Source: CAITWD01 sp963842065 (GTDB taxonomy: Bacteria; Actinomycetota; Thermoleophilia; Miltoncostaeales; Miltoncostaeaceae). Taken from it: a DNA stretch of 64,000 nt. Location of the stretch: positions 248,001 through 312,000 of the forward strand of contig CAWJEW010000008.1 of assembly GCA_963842065.1 (NCBI GenBank), in the 5' to 3' direction. Both the position numbers and the translations under genes were made by a program. The stretch's first letter is position 1. Every line of letters starts with the position of its first letter. Shown in pieces: positions 34,515 to 43,213 of the stretch. The notes below the pieces were generated by a model, which worked only from the letters and a program-made list of their open reading frames with translations, made no database searches and was not told the DNA's origin.

Positions 34515-36452
34515 TCAGGCGATCGGGTGTGGTAGGGCCTCTGGTCGCTCGTGCAGTCGAACGCGCAAGCGTGGGTTCTTCAACCGGCGATTCAAGGCAC
34601 CGAAGTGGATCGGCTGCATGTACGTTCCGAACGCACGAACCACGCGAAGGGGCGATAAGGCGACGTCAGGTGAGGTCACGTCCACAGCGGCAGTTCGTAT
34701 CCCGGCGGCCCGCAGTTGCCGTACGCACGCTGCAACCGTGGCCGGCTGTTGATATGCGGAGCGCAACTCAGATAGCGATGTTTGTAGCTGCGAGTCACGT
34801 CGGAACGAATCCAGCGCCGATGCCTTCGCCGGGTCCGTGTAGTACAACGCGTGGTCGATCGCGGTTCGAACATCTTCGGGCGTAGCGACCGGGGTGTGGC
34901 TGCCCGCCTGCATCAACCGTCGAACGTATGGGCCATAGTGTCCATGCTCGAGGACCGCCTTCTGCAGGGCGACGTCGATCCGTGCATGAGTGCCAAGCCC
35001 AATCGTGACCCCAGGCCATGAATGGCCGTCACCGAGGCCGAGGCAGACGACGGTGGGATGGTTCGTGCCAGCATCGACGAGATACAGCTCGGTGCGAGCG
35101 CCGCACCGTCGAACACACGACAGGGCTTCGAGGACCACTGGGTCGGCCCCAGCCTCCGACACGCGCCGTGCGGGGAGCCGTGCCAACCAGAACAGCATGA
35201 CCGCGTCGCGTTCGATGAGTTCGTAGAGCGCCCTCAGGGTGGCGTCATCGATCGAAGTGCCCGCCGCAAGTCCGTTGCTCGTGGATTGCCCGAACTGTTC
35301 CGCGGGCGGTGCTGGAAAATTCATGTAGGTCGCGAGCGCCGGTACAGCGACGGACTCACCGGTGTCGAGCCACTGTCCGGTGGCCCAGTGCATGGGACGG
35401 TCCGTGGCGAACGGCGCGAACGGAAACCCGGGCGTCTCGTACTGCTCCGTGTCGTACAGCACGAGCCACCGCGGATCGAAGGCCCGAGTTCCGAGTGTGT
35501 CAAGGGACGCATAGATCAGGTCATCTGGATTCCACAATGACGCGGCGTACCTCTCGACTCCTTCGCCGATAGCGCTTCTCACGGCTGCGTCGCGAGTCGC
35601 GCCCTTTCCTTCACCGGTAAAGGCGGGGAAGGACGTGGCCCTACCCCGAAAGCCGGTAATCACCGCGGAACTACAACTCGGGATGGCCGGTAGTCCGGTG
35701 CGCTCATCCGCGTCGGCGATCAATAGCTGCCTGATGATCCCGCCCCTGGTGCCTCCAAGAATCCTGAGCTCCTCTGGGACAACCAGAGACTGAACGACGG
35801 TCGCCTGCCGACTCTCCTTCTCCGTCGGACCGCCGCACGCTTCGCACCACGGAACCGGCAGGACCTCATGAAGCGTGCCGGACACGCGATCATCGACCAG
35901 GACGCATCCGAACGCTGCGAGATCGCGGTAGCGCGCCGCGACGAACGCAGTATCGGCGATGACCTGGGTCATTGCTGCGTCGGCCTCGATGGGCAACGAG
36001 GAGTGATCGTCGATTGAGTCCGCAAAGCGAAGCCTGAAGCAGTGCCAACACGCCGATCGTTTTGGCGCGACCAACGGACCGCAAAAGGTCTCGCTGCCGA
36101 ACCGCGAGACCACCAGCGACGGGCGCCCGCTCACATCCACCCGGCGGGCGAGTCGGAGTGACGTTTCGGCGTCGAGCCCTGACAGGTCAACCAATACCAA
36201 CGTCGAGCCGGGGTACTGCGGCGTCGCAGTAACGCCGAGCTCTCGCAGGCGATCGACGACTCGACTCGTCAATGGTGTTTCCCGACCGACCGCCACGCGG
36301 GCCGGTTGATCGGGTGCCGCGGTAGACGCGCGTTCTGACGGCTCGACGACGCCGAATCGCCGAAGATGGTCGGCGAGCTGAAGCGCCCATCCAGGGAGAG
36401 TGGTGGGACCGACGCCGCCGAGTAGCGGGACTACGTCGGCGGCGAAGGACAT
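34515..36452 (-). CDS. Fused E1-like/YcaO cyclodehydratase for a thiazole/oxazole RiPP
   Basis: 645 residues from ATG 36452 (a TTG at 36470 is possible). Residues 1-230 form the ThiF-like partner domain (TIGR03882 type) with two zinc pairs, CWHC and CEACGG, and GPLVAPKRSACW. Residues about 245-645 are a SagD-type YcaO domain: GEGKGATRDAAVRSAIGEGV (ATP/Mg site, ERY follows), STSNGLAAGTSIDDATLRAL, YELIERDAVMLFWLARLPAR, with a Pro-containing end ALPHPIA as in azoline-forming YcaOs. The enzyme converts Cys/Ser/Thr of a precursor peptide to azolines. A four-Cys peptide gene lies 97 bp upstream. Codon use is less GC-rich than around it, suggesting transfer. Confidence 0.92.
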   Translation of the reverse strand: MSFAADVVPLLGGVGPTTLPGWALQLADHLRRFGVVEPSERASTAAPDQPARVAVGRETPLTSRVVDRLRELGVTATPQYPGSTLVLVDLSGLDAETSLRLARRVDVSGRPSLVVSRFGSETFCGPLVAPKRSACWHCFRLRFADSIDDHSSLPIEADAAMTQVIADTAFVAARYRDLAAFGCVLVDDRVSGTLHEVLPVPWCEACGGPTEKESRQATVVQSLVVPEELRILGGTRGGIIRQLLIADADERTGLPAIPSCSSAVITGFRGRATSFPAFTGEGKGATRDAAVRSAIGEGVERYAASLWNPDDLIYASLDTLGTRAFDPRWLVLYDTEQYETPGFPFAPFATDRPMHWATGQWLDTGESVAVPALATYMNFPAPPAEQFGQSTSNGLAAGTSIDDATLRALYELIERDAVMLFWLARLPARRVSEAGADPVVLEALSCVRRCGARTELYLVDAGTNHPTVVCLGLGDGHSWPGVTIGLGTHARIDVALQKAVLEHGHYGPYVRRLMQAGSHTPVATPEDVRTAIDHALYYTDPAKASALDSFRRDSQLQTSLSELRSAYQQPATVAACVRQLRAAGIRTAAVDVTSPDVALSPLRVVRAFGTYMQPIHFGALNRRLKNPRLRVRLHERPEALPHPIA

Positions 36453-36549
36453 CTCTTCCGGGCCCGTCAATGCGAAACAGCCGCTCGGCGTCGCTGCGAT
36501 CGCGCCGTGACGGGTTGGAACGATCCGGACCCCGATTCCGAAGCGAAAA

Positions 36550-36747
36550 CTACTCGCCGCGGGTCTCCTGCGATATCGCGCCTGGGTCGATGTTCCCAGC
36601 TTCGCGCAAGACGTTCAGTGACGCCATGAAGGCGGGACCACACGGCTCGCATTGGTTGCACTCCATGCACACCAGCCGCCGGAATAGAATCTCGCTGATT
36701 GTCGCGAGCGAGTCCATTACCGCCTCTACCTCGTATGGCGGTGCCAT
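36550..36747 (-). CDS. Small four-Cys peptide, candidate RiPP precursor
   Basis: 65 residues from ATG 36747, preceded by AAGGAGG at ideal distance. An acidic helical start (VEAVMDSLATISEILFRR) leads into VCMECNQCEPCGP, where four Cys are spaced exactly three residues apart, then a tail ending ISQETRGE. The gene is the only small ORF next to the cyclodehydratase and reads in the same direction. It fits a precursor (leader plus Cys-rich core) except that the Cys block is central, not terminal. A zinc- or cluster-binding partner protein is the alternative. Confidence 0.7.
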   Translation of the reverse strand: MAPPYEVEAVMDSLATISEILFRRLVCMECNQCEPCGPAFMASLNVLREAGNIDPGAISQETRGE

Positions 36748-36763
36748 ACGGCCTCCTTTATCT

Positions 36764-36776
36764 GATCATCATGATC
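36764..36776. promoter_or_regulatory. Palindrome GATCAT-C-ATGATC upstream of the peptide gene
   Basis: A perfect 6-bp inverted repeat, directly upstream of the ribosome binding site of the small Cys peptide. Probably an operator or part of the promoter of the RiPP locus; no regulator gene is adjacent. Confidence 0.4.
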
Positions 36777-37144
36777 GGAGTACGCCGCGACCGAAGCGCT
36801 CCGAAATCATCCGCCAACGCGGATTCGGAGGCATCGTTGCGTCGGACGCGATGTCATCGTAGGCGGCGGTCGACGTCTCGTCTAGCGAACTTCAGAGGTG
36901 CTCCGGACCATCACCGGCGCTCGGTCCGATTCCGGGTCTGCGCTTCTGAACCATCGCACCTGGCGACCAGCTGCAGAATTCCCTTGTGGTCATCGGCGGC
37001 GGCGGAACTCTGATGCCCGAGCCCGCACGTGACCCGCGGAGAGGCCGAGCGCGGCGCGGAGATCTCTGCATCGGTCAACCGGTCACGTCCTGATGCCGAC
37101 GACGAGGGCGATCGCGAAACGCGACTCGACGGCGTGCCGAAGCG
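36777..37144. other. Intergenic stretch upstream of the RiPP locus
   Basis: Part of a 770-bp region without genes between the Cys peptide and 37518. I see no coding signal; the promoter of the peptide gene should be near 36780-36850. The next part holds tRNA-Glu repeat copy 2. Confidence 0.4.
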
Positions 37145-37258
37145 TACCCCCAGCGGGATTCGAACCCGTGTTCCCGCCGTGGAAGTCCGAAAGCAAACAG
37201 TCCGTGAGCAGGGGCTTCGAAGTTCCATCGGCGAGTGGGACCAACTTGGGCCCGCTGG
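37145..37258. repeat. tRNA-Glu 3'-half repeat, copy 2
   Basis: GCGGGATTCGAACCCGTGTT is the complement of an intact T-arm; the anticodon arm is mutated (CCCGCCGTGGAAGTCC). GTGGGACCAACTTGGGCCC follows at 37242, as in the other copies. No 5' half of a tRNA is present, so it is not a functional gene. Confidence 0.7.
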
Positions 37259-37517
37259 CACCCCGGCCGAATGATCCAATGGGCCTCGCGGCGTTCGACG
37301 GGCGCACGTGCCGATGACGCCAGCGCGCACCATTCCAGGGTCACGAACACCTCGATGCGTCTGGCGGCGCGCCTCGCTCCGACGGAGGTCTCGGCGCGAT
37401 CCAACGTGCTGTCCCGCAGGCGCGAGATGACCCGATTCGAAATGCCGGGGTGGCCGAACCGGGTCATCTGCGCCGCGTCCGGTGATGATCGGTCGCCAGT
37501 GCGCTGAGCACGGCGGC
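37259..37517. other. Non-coding stretch after tRNA-Glu repeat copy 2
   Basis: No frame with acceptable codon structure; the short frames on both strands are Arg/Ser rich. It may be decayed integrated DNA. Confidence 0.35.
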
Positions 37518-37799
37518 CTACACGAAGTGGTTGTGCACCTCGTACACGGTCATGACGGGCGGGCCGGGTATGCCGGCCTTCTGGGTTTGCGGCCCGATCT
37601 GCTCTTGGGCGAACTTGTCAAACTGCTCTTGGGTCTCCCAGACGTCGACCACGCGGATGCCGTCGTCGGTGCGCGTCACGAAATGAGAGATCGCACCTTC
37701 CGGTGGCGGTCCCCCCGGCACGAGACCCATGCTTTGAATGACTGCGTCGTACTGATCGAGCGTGGCGCCTGGGAAGTCCATCACGATAGCGACAGCCAT
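37518..37799 (-). CDS. Small dimeric alpha/beta-barrel (ABM-like) protein
   Basis: 93 residues from ATG 37799 with GGAGG five bases upstream. MAVAIVMDFPGATLDQYDAV, GLVPGGPPPEGAISHFVTRT and GIRVVDVWETQEQFDKFAQE have the pattern of stand-alone ABM/ferredoxin-fold barrels (monooxygenase- or heme-related). No active-site residues can be named. Isolated between two scar regions. Confidence 0.75.
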   Translation of the reverse strand: MAVAIVMDFPGATLDQYDAVIQSMGLVPGGPPPEGAISHFVTRTDDGIRVVDVWETQEQFDKFAQEQIGPQTQKAGIPGPPVMTVYEVHNHFV

Positions 37800-38292
37800 G
37801 TGTCCTCCAGATTGGTCGCGGGGTACGGCGATCTTCCTCGAGCTGATTTGGCCTGTCAACGACTGGCAATCGGATTCGCGATCGGCCGTGGCCAACCGTG
37901 TTCCCCGTCCGCAGGGCGTTCGCGTTGGCCGTCGGCGATCCCGTGGCGGGTGGTCCCTGTGACGGCGAGCGCGACGCCGCCGCGTTTTGCCGGACTCTCT
38001 GCGGTCCTCCTCGCGGCGACGAGGCCAGCACGCCACACTGGTGCAGGGCCGCCAGCGGGGGGACGGATTGGCTCCGAGTGCAGACCGCCGCGACTACGAA
38101 CGCGGGGAATCGGCGAATTGCAGTTCCACGTCCCACCCGCATGACGCTCCTCTCGGCACCACGCGGCCGCTGTACGGGCGGGACGAGGTCAACGAGACGC
38201 TGCGGGCGGCATCCCGGATCGTCGCTTGTTCGCCGTGGGCCATCGGGCGCCCGAGTCTGGGCGGAACCGCCGAGACCAGCGCCTCAGGCGAA
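37800..38292. other. Non-coding stretch before tRNA-Glu repeat copy 3
   Basis: About 490 bp without a convincing gene. Frames on both strands are Arg/Gly-rich. The promoter of the gene at 37799 should be near 37820-37880. Confidence 0.4.
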
Positions 38293-38402
38293 GTGCCCCA
38301 ACGCGATTCGGACCCGTGTCGCCGCCGTGAACGTCCGGCAGCAACCATTCGGTGAGCTGGACTTTGCTCACGCCCGTCCCGGGCGGGACCAGAATGGGAC
38401 AC
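38293..38402. repeat. tRNA-Glu 3'-half repeat, copy 3 (degenerate)
   Basis: CAACGCGATTCGGACCCGTG with two changes in the T-loop region, then CGCCGCCGTGAACGTCCGG and, at 38382, GCGGGACCAGAATGGGAC. Close to copies 1, 2 and 4 in its middle part (GGTGAGCTGGACTTTGCTC). Confidence 0.6.
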
Positions 38403-38748
38403 ATTGCAGATGTCGACGAAGACCGAGCGGACAACCGTGCCCTGCGGGTGCCACCGCGCCGTGTCGCCGTCCCACCTCAGATCGACCTCAGCTCTCCGAC
38501 GTTTCCGAACCGCGGTTCGTCGAATCCGCCACTGCCGTCGCATCGTCAGCGACGGGCGTCCGGATTGCGACCCTCGGGGAACGAGATCCCGCCGATCTGG
38601 GTGAGATCACGTCGGGGCCGGACGGTCGAGGCGCTCGGAACCCGGAGTGACCCAGTCGGGACGTTTGGCGTGGCCACCGGCTGCGCACGAGCGGAGCGGT
38701 GCGCACGTTCGGTGGCCACCTCGCCACGCTCATCCCGTCGGCCCGGAC
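38403..38748. other. Non-coding stretch after tRNA-Glu repeat copy 3
   Basis: 346 bp; no gene seen. Downstream end of the FMN reductase gene is at 38749. Confidence 0.35.
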
Positions 38749-39426
38749 TTAGTCGGTCTCCGCGCTCATCGCGGCCATCATCCGGAAGCTGCCCGGCAGC
38801 AGGTCGCCCTGCCGACGGGCCTCGCGCAATGCGCGGCCCCACCAGCCCAGGTCCTCGAGCGCGATCTGCAGGGCGATCTCGGTGGCGCGGTCGGTCGGGT
38901 TGCCAGCCTCGTCGAAGGCTTCGGCGACCTTGGGGATCAGGACGCTGTTGCGAAGCGGTGCGGCCTCGGTCTCGATCATGACGAGCGCCAGGTGCTCGAC
39001 CGCCCGGGTCCCTGCAGCGATCCCCACGCTGTAGCCGACGGCCGCGACCGGCTTGTTGCGGAAGCCGAAGCTGACAAAGACGGAGTCGATCGCGTTCTTG
39101 AGCTCGCCGGGGATGCTGTGGTTGTACTCCGGGGTGATGAACAAATACGCGTCGGCCTGCCGGATCTTGGCATTCCAGGCCTTGACGAGCGGGTCTGAGT
39201 AGGTGGGATCCGCGAAGTCGCCGATGCTCCCGACATGCTCGGCGAAATGCGGCAACGCCCACTCGCGCAAGTCGATCACCTCGACCTGGAATGCACCGTG
39301 CTCTTCGGCGCGGCGCGTGACCCATGGCGCGACGACCTCGACGTGGCGCGTGGGTCGGGTGCTTCCCAGAATGACGTGCAGCTTGAGCGATGTGTCGGGC
39401 ACGAGAGCCTCCGGTCGGACCGCCAT
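38749..39426 (-). CDS. NADPH-dependent FMN reductase-type flavoprotein
   Basis: 225 residues from ATG 39426; the frame stays open through the divergent HxlR gene but only as antisense. Flavodoxin-like NAD(P)H:FMN reductase signature: LKLHVILGSTRPTRHVEVVA (FMN phosphate loop), ADAYLFITPEYNHSIPGELK, NAIDSVFVSFGFRNKPVAAV, GYSVGIAAGTRAVEHL. Usually a quinone or FMN reductase. The divergent HxlR regulator, 69 bp away, is its likely controller; such pairs respond to quinones or aldehydes. Confidence 0.93.
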   Translation of the reverse strand: MAVRPEALVPDTSLKLHVILGSTRPTRHVEVVAPWVTRRAEEHGAFQVEVIDLREWALPHFAEHVGSIGDFADPTYSDPLVKAWNAKIRQADAYLFITPEYNHSIPGELKNAIDSVFVSFGFRNKPVAAVGYSVGIAAGTRAVEHLALVMIETEAAPLRNSVLIPKVAEAFDEAGNPTDRATEIALQIALEDLGWWGRALREARRQGDLLPGSFRMMAAMSAETD

Positions 39427-39483
39427 GAGAGCCACACCATAACGCTGTAGCAAACTTATGGGAAGTAGGTACCGAATGGTGTG

Positions 39484-39493
39484 TAGCATGCTA
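39484..39493. promoter_or_regulatory. Palindrome TAGCATGCTA, candidate HxlR operator
   Basis: A perfect 10-bp palindrome just upstream of the HxlR start in the 69-bp region shared with the flavoprotein gene. Position suggests autoregulation and control of the divergent gene. Confidence 0.45.
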
Positions 39494-39495
39494 GG

Positions 39496-39930
39496 GTGTG
39501 CACTGCAATGGTCCCCTCGGTCCCAGCGACGGAAGATCCCCAGGACGCATTCGGTGCGGGCTGCCAGACGCGCGATCTCTTTGCTGCCATCAGCAACAAG
39601 TGGGTCGGGTTGATCCTGGTTGCCCTCGCCGACGGACCCAAGCGCTACAGCGAGCTGCCAAAGGTCGTCGAGGGGATCAGCCAGAAGATGCTCACGCAGA
39701 GCCTGCGGCTGCTCGAGCGGGATGGACTGGTGACGCGCACGGTCATCCCCAGCAGTCCGGTTCGCGTCGACTACGAGATCACGCCGCTCGGCCGCTCGCT
39801 GGTGACCGTGATGGCGGCGATGAAGCAATGGGCTGAAGCCCATGTCGATGAGGTGCTCAAGGCACGGGCCGCCTTCGCCCGAGCCCAGGCCCGGGGCCCG
39901 CACGGGGCGTCGGTCGGGAACGTCCTCTGA
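39496..39930 (+). CDS. HxlR-family transcriptional regulator
   Basis: 144 residues from GTG 39496 (an ATG at 39508 is possible). HxlR pattern: FGAGCQTRDLFAAISNKWVG with the conserved Cys23, LILVALADGPKRYSELPKVV, GISQKMLTQSLRLLERDGLV, RVDYEITPLGRSLVTVMAAM. The Cys near the N-terminus is a redox switch in several members. Divergent from the FMN reductase gene. Confidence 0.93.
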   Translation: MCTAMVPSVPATEDPQDAFGAGCQTRDLFAAISNKWVGLILVALADGPKRYSELPKVVEGISQKMLTQSLRLLERDGLVTRTVIPSSPVRVDYEITPLGRSLVTVMAAMKQWAEAHVDEVLKARAAFARAQARGPHGASVGNVL

Positions 39931-40011
39931 GCGAGGACCCCCGACGTGTCAGGCCGCTGTCGTCCCGGGGACCGCTCAGCCGTCGCCCGAGGGGGGGGGG
40001 GACGACTGAGC

Positions 40012-40532
40012 TCAGCCGGGTGGACCCATTCGCGAAAAGCGGGTGATGGTGCTCGTTCCTGCGGCGGCCAGGAGTTCCGGACGGGTTTCCAGCCGATCAC
40101 CTGGGAGGCCGAGCACAAGGCGCTGTGCGGCCCTCGGTCCGTTGTGCCGGGCGAGCTCGGCGAGCCGGTCCGCCGTCGCGATCACCTCCGGCTTTGTCGG
40201 AGACCGACGCCCTCCGATGTGCAGGCGCACGCTACGGGCGTGTCGAACGTGCTGCGGCGACGTGCCGCCGCCGCCAGCACGTCGTTGCCATCCCACGGGA
40301 AGTACCCAAACGGGACGGTGTGCCGGTGCCCAGTTGTGCCCGTGACGTATTCCAACAGCACCAGGCGGCCGCTCAAGACGGGGTGCGCCCTAGGACTCAG
40401 GATCGGCAGGATGACCGTGTTCGCAGCCCGGGCGGCCGGCGCGAACCGTGTGAGGTCGCCGTCGCGTTCGAACTGGGCGACGCCCTCCGATCCGCGCGAG
40501 CCAACGGGCTGCGATCGGCTCCTGCTGTTCAC
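40012..40532 (-). CDS. F420/DUF385-type nitroreductase-like protein, frame broken once
   Basis: The first half (VILPILSPRAHPVLSGRLVL, LEYVTGTTGHRHTVPFGYFP, WDGNDVLAAAAR) and the second half (HVRHARSVRLHIGGRR, VIATADRLAELARHNGPRAA, QRLVLGLPGDRLETRPELLA) lie in different frames. One missing base near 40250-40270 explains it. Together they make about 172 residues of the deazaflavin-dependent nitroreductase (DUF385) family, with 'GRxSGRxxxVPxGYF'-like core. Either an assembly indel or a recent mutation. Confidence 0.65.
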
Positions 40533-40645
40533 GAAGCGACCCTCCTCGCGATACCGGAGCGTCGTGGAACCGGCGATCGGCGCCAGATCTCCGCGCGCGG
40601 TGCCGTTGGATTGACTGCCGCATCGCGGCTACGCTTCGTGGGTGC

Positions 40646-41704
40646 ATGTCGTTGCCGTTGCCAGCCAGTAACACTGCGACCGCCGCCGCCGCCCGGCGCC
40701 GGCGCCGCGCTCATCGTCTCCGCCAGATCGCGCTGCTGGCGGTGGCCAGTCTGTTCGGTGCGATCCTGATCATCTCGGCGCTGGCGGGCGGTTCTGGCCG
40801 GCGTTTGCACGCCGCCGGCAGCACGGCACGAACCGGCACGCGGACGACCGGCACGATCGCGACGCCCGGGCCAGTGTCCGTGACCGCGATCGAATCGTGG
40901 CCGCATGTCACCCCCCGGTGGACCAACCCCGAACGGTGGACGGGCACGCCGCCGGCGGTGCTCGTCACAGGTCTGATCACGGACCCTCAGGGCGACGTTG
41001 TCACGATCGCGTGGTTCCGTTCCAGCCGCACCCAGGTGGCCCTCTATCCGGGGACGGGCAACCCGGGTCCTACGACCGCCAGTCGTGGGCCTGAGGAGGT
41101 GCCGCTCGCGTGGCGCACGAATCTCATCGCGACCTTCAACTCCGGCTTCTACGAGAAGGATGCCGCGGCCGGCTTCTACGTCCACGACACCCTCTATCAC
41201 CCGATGCTGGATGGGCTCGCGACGGTCGTCGCGTACGCCAACGGCAAGATCGACATCATTCGGTGGACGGGCGGACGCCAGCCCGGACCGGGGATCGTGA
41301 TGGCCCGGCAGAACCTGTCGTTGCTCGTGAACGGAGGCCAGGTCTCCCCGCTGGCGGGAATCGTGTCGGACTGGGGCATCACCTGGCATGGCTCGCCAGC
41401 GGTCTGGCGCTCGGCGATCGGCGTCGATCGCAACGGCAACCTCATCTACGCAGCGGGCCCCGCCCAGACGGTGTCCAGTATGGCCCGGGCCATGGTGCAT
41501 GCAGGCGCGGTCCGGGCGATGCAGCTCGACATCAACCCCGAGTGGCCGATCCTCGTGACGTTCGGGCGCCCTGGTGCGGGTCGGCCGACGCTGGCGACGC
41601 CGAACCCGAACCAAATCCCGTCGCGATTCCTCTACACGAGCCTCAAGGACTTCTTCGCCGTCTATCTGCGCACAACGCCTGGGGTGCAAGCGCAGCCCTG
41701 GTAG
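40646..41704 (+). CDS. Phosphodiester glycosidase (NAGPA) family protein, membrane-anchored
   Basis: 352 residues. A basic N-terminus (ARRRRRAHRLR) and one membrane segment at about 27-48 (IALLAVASLFGAILIISALA) suggest anchoring or secretion. The NAGPA domain follows: WRTNLIATFNSGFYEKDAAA, GIVSDWGITWHGSPAVWRSA, GVDRNGNLIYAAGPAQTVSS, AVRAMQLDINPEWPILVTFG. The usual 'DGGGS' near the end is replaced by QLDINPEW. Second member of this family in the window (first at 12982). Substrate unknown. Confidence 0.85.
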   Translation: MSLPLPASNTATAAAARRRRRAHRLRQIALLAVASLFGAILIISALAGGSGRRLHAAGSTARTGTRTTGTIATPGPVSVTAIESWPHVTPRWTNPERWTGTPPAVLVTGLITDPQGDVVTIAWFRSSRTQVALYPGTGNPGPTTASRGPEEVPLAWRTNLIATFNSGFYEKDAAAGFYVHDTLYHPMLDGLATVVAYANGKIDIIRWTGGRQPGPGIVMARQNLSLLVNGGQVSPLAGIVSDWGITWHGSPAVWRSAIGVDRNGNLIYAAGPAQTVSSMARAMVHAGAVRAMQLDINPEWPILVTFGRPGAGRPTLATPNPNQIPSRFLYTSLKDFFAVYLRTTPGVQAQPW

Positions 41705-41832
41705 CGGTGACCTGGCGGCACGCCGAGGCAATTCCGGAGCGCTCCAAGCCGCTGCTGTTCACTCATGGAGAGCTCCTCCCAACAACAGATCCCGAGAAAG
41801 GCGACGTCGGTCAGTTGGGACCGAGGGTCCGG

Positions 41833-42537
41833 TCAGCACCCCCCGCCAGGGCCGGGGACGCCCGGGCCGACCTGAGGGTCATCGACCGTGCCGATGTTCG
41901 ACGGCCGGGGGTTGGGTCCAAGGTGGACGACGTACCAGACGCCCCGCCACGAGATCAGTGAGGCGATCCTGAACGAGTAGGTGTTCCCACCCGACTCGTA
42001 GACCAGGCGCGTTCCGGGGAGGTGCCAGTACCCGATCGTGTTCTCGCAGGCTCCCGGCGGGATCCACGCGGCGAGCGACGGATTGGACTCGACCGCGAGT
42101 AACATGGCGGCCGCCGGGTCGGTCCCGAGGTGGGCGTGATAGGCGGCAGTGTCGAGGTTAAAGAAGGCGACAAGCCGCCAGGTGTAGTCACCGGCAGGAT
42201 CGGGAAGGACCCCGGTCTTCATCCTGAGGTAGGCCGACTCCGGAAAGAACACCTGGCGCCCCTTATTCGGGGCGCCGGCGACGATGGCGCGCCAGAGCGT
42301 GGTCATCCGATCGTCCAGGGCGGCACCGAACGCCGGCTCCTGATGGGTCTGCGGACGATTCCCGGGATCGATCGTGGTCGCCGGTTCCGATGAGGGGCCC
42401 GCCGCGTGCGCCGGGGTTGTGCCAGTCACCCGGGCAGCGGTGCTGCTGGCGGTCGACGAACTCCCGCCACACCCGGCCACGAGAATGGAACCGACAACGA
42501 CAACACCCAATGCACGGTATGGAACGCGCTGCGACAT
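41833..42537 (-). CDS. Secreted lipoprotein of unknown function
   Basis: 234 residues from ATG 42537. Type II signal peptide with lipobox ILVAGCGG (Cys23), then a Ser/Thr/Ala linker and a globular part from about 65: LDDRMTTLWRAIVAGAPNKG, QVFFPESAYLRMKTGVLPD, WRLVAFFNLDTAAYHAHLG, ISWRGVWYVVHLGPNPRP. It ends PGVPGPGGGC. The family is not one I can name. Convergent with the glycosidase at 40646. Confidence 0.8.
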   Translation of the reverse strand: MSQRVPYRALGVVVVGSILVAGCGGSSSTASSTAARVTGTTPAHAAGPSSEPATTIDPGNRPQTHQEPAFGAALDDRMTTLWRAIVAGAPNKGRQVFFPESAYLRMKTGVLPDPAGDYTWRLVAFFNLDTAAYHAHLGTDPAAAMLLAVESNPSLAAWIPPGACENTIGYWHLPGTRLVYESGGNTYSFRIASLISWRGVWYVVHLGPNPRPSNIGTVDDPQVGPGVPGPGGGC

Positions 42538-42792
42538 GGCGAGGCCCTACAGGCTAAGGGAATATCGTCCCAAGCCGGGGTTGGATCGGCATTGCGGGCC
42601 GTCCAGCGAGGTCGGTTGGGTCGGAGCCATGTGAGCGTGTGTCGGCCGACCAGCGGCATGGACTGCGCGCAACGCCGCGAGTGGCGGATGCCGGTCGGGG
42701 GCGCTCCGTGCGCCGGCGCATGGCGGCGGTCGTGGGCGACGGGGCAATAGGGACACCCTCGCGGTGGGACGCGGTCGCGTTCCGAGTGCGGA

Positions 42793-43213
42793 TCAGCGCG
42801 GTGGCGGCCGGAAGCCGAACGTCCGCTCCCCCTCTGCGTGTTGCCCGCGCATTGCGATCGGCGAATCGTCGCGCGTCTCGTGCGCGGGCAGGATGTCGAT
42901 CGTCCGTTCGGTCGCGCGGTCCGCATCGGAGCCGGGGCGCCAGTCCGCTCGAGAACATCTCGGGCCGGCTCGCTGTGCACCGCTCGATCCCGACGATGGC
43001 ATCGAGCGCATGTTGGCGCGCGTGCCCCTGGAAGGTGCTTGCGGGGGTTGGGCACGAACCGACGCCCAGAAAGGTCCCGTCCTTCACCTTCTCCAGGCAG
43101 GGGCAGGACATCCCCGCCTGCTCGATCAGTGACGAGTAGCCGATCGCCTCGGGAGTGAGCACCGCACAGACCGAGACGCCGTTCCACGAACTGCAGCCCA
43201 CGTCGATCACCAT
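42793..43213 (-). CDS. Unknown Cys-containing protein, frame broken once
   Basis: Strong codon bias in two frames. From ATG 43213: VIDVGCSSWNGVSVCAVLTP, SSLIEQAGMSCPCLEKVKDG, TFLGVGSCPTP, DAIVGIERCTASRPEMFSSG; then, after a shift, SDADRATERTIDILPAHETR, DDSPIAMRGQHAEGERTFGF. Removing one base from the four-G run 42934-42937 (C run on the coding strand) joins them into about 139 residues. Seven Cys, including CPC. Family not recognised; the even codon signal suggests a real gene. Confidence 0.5.
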
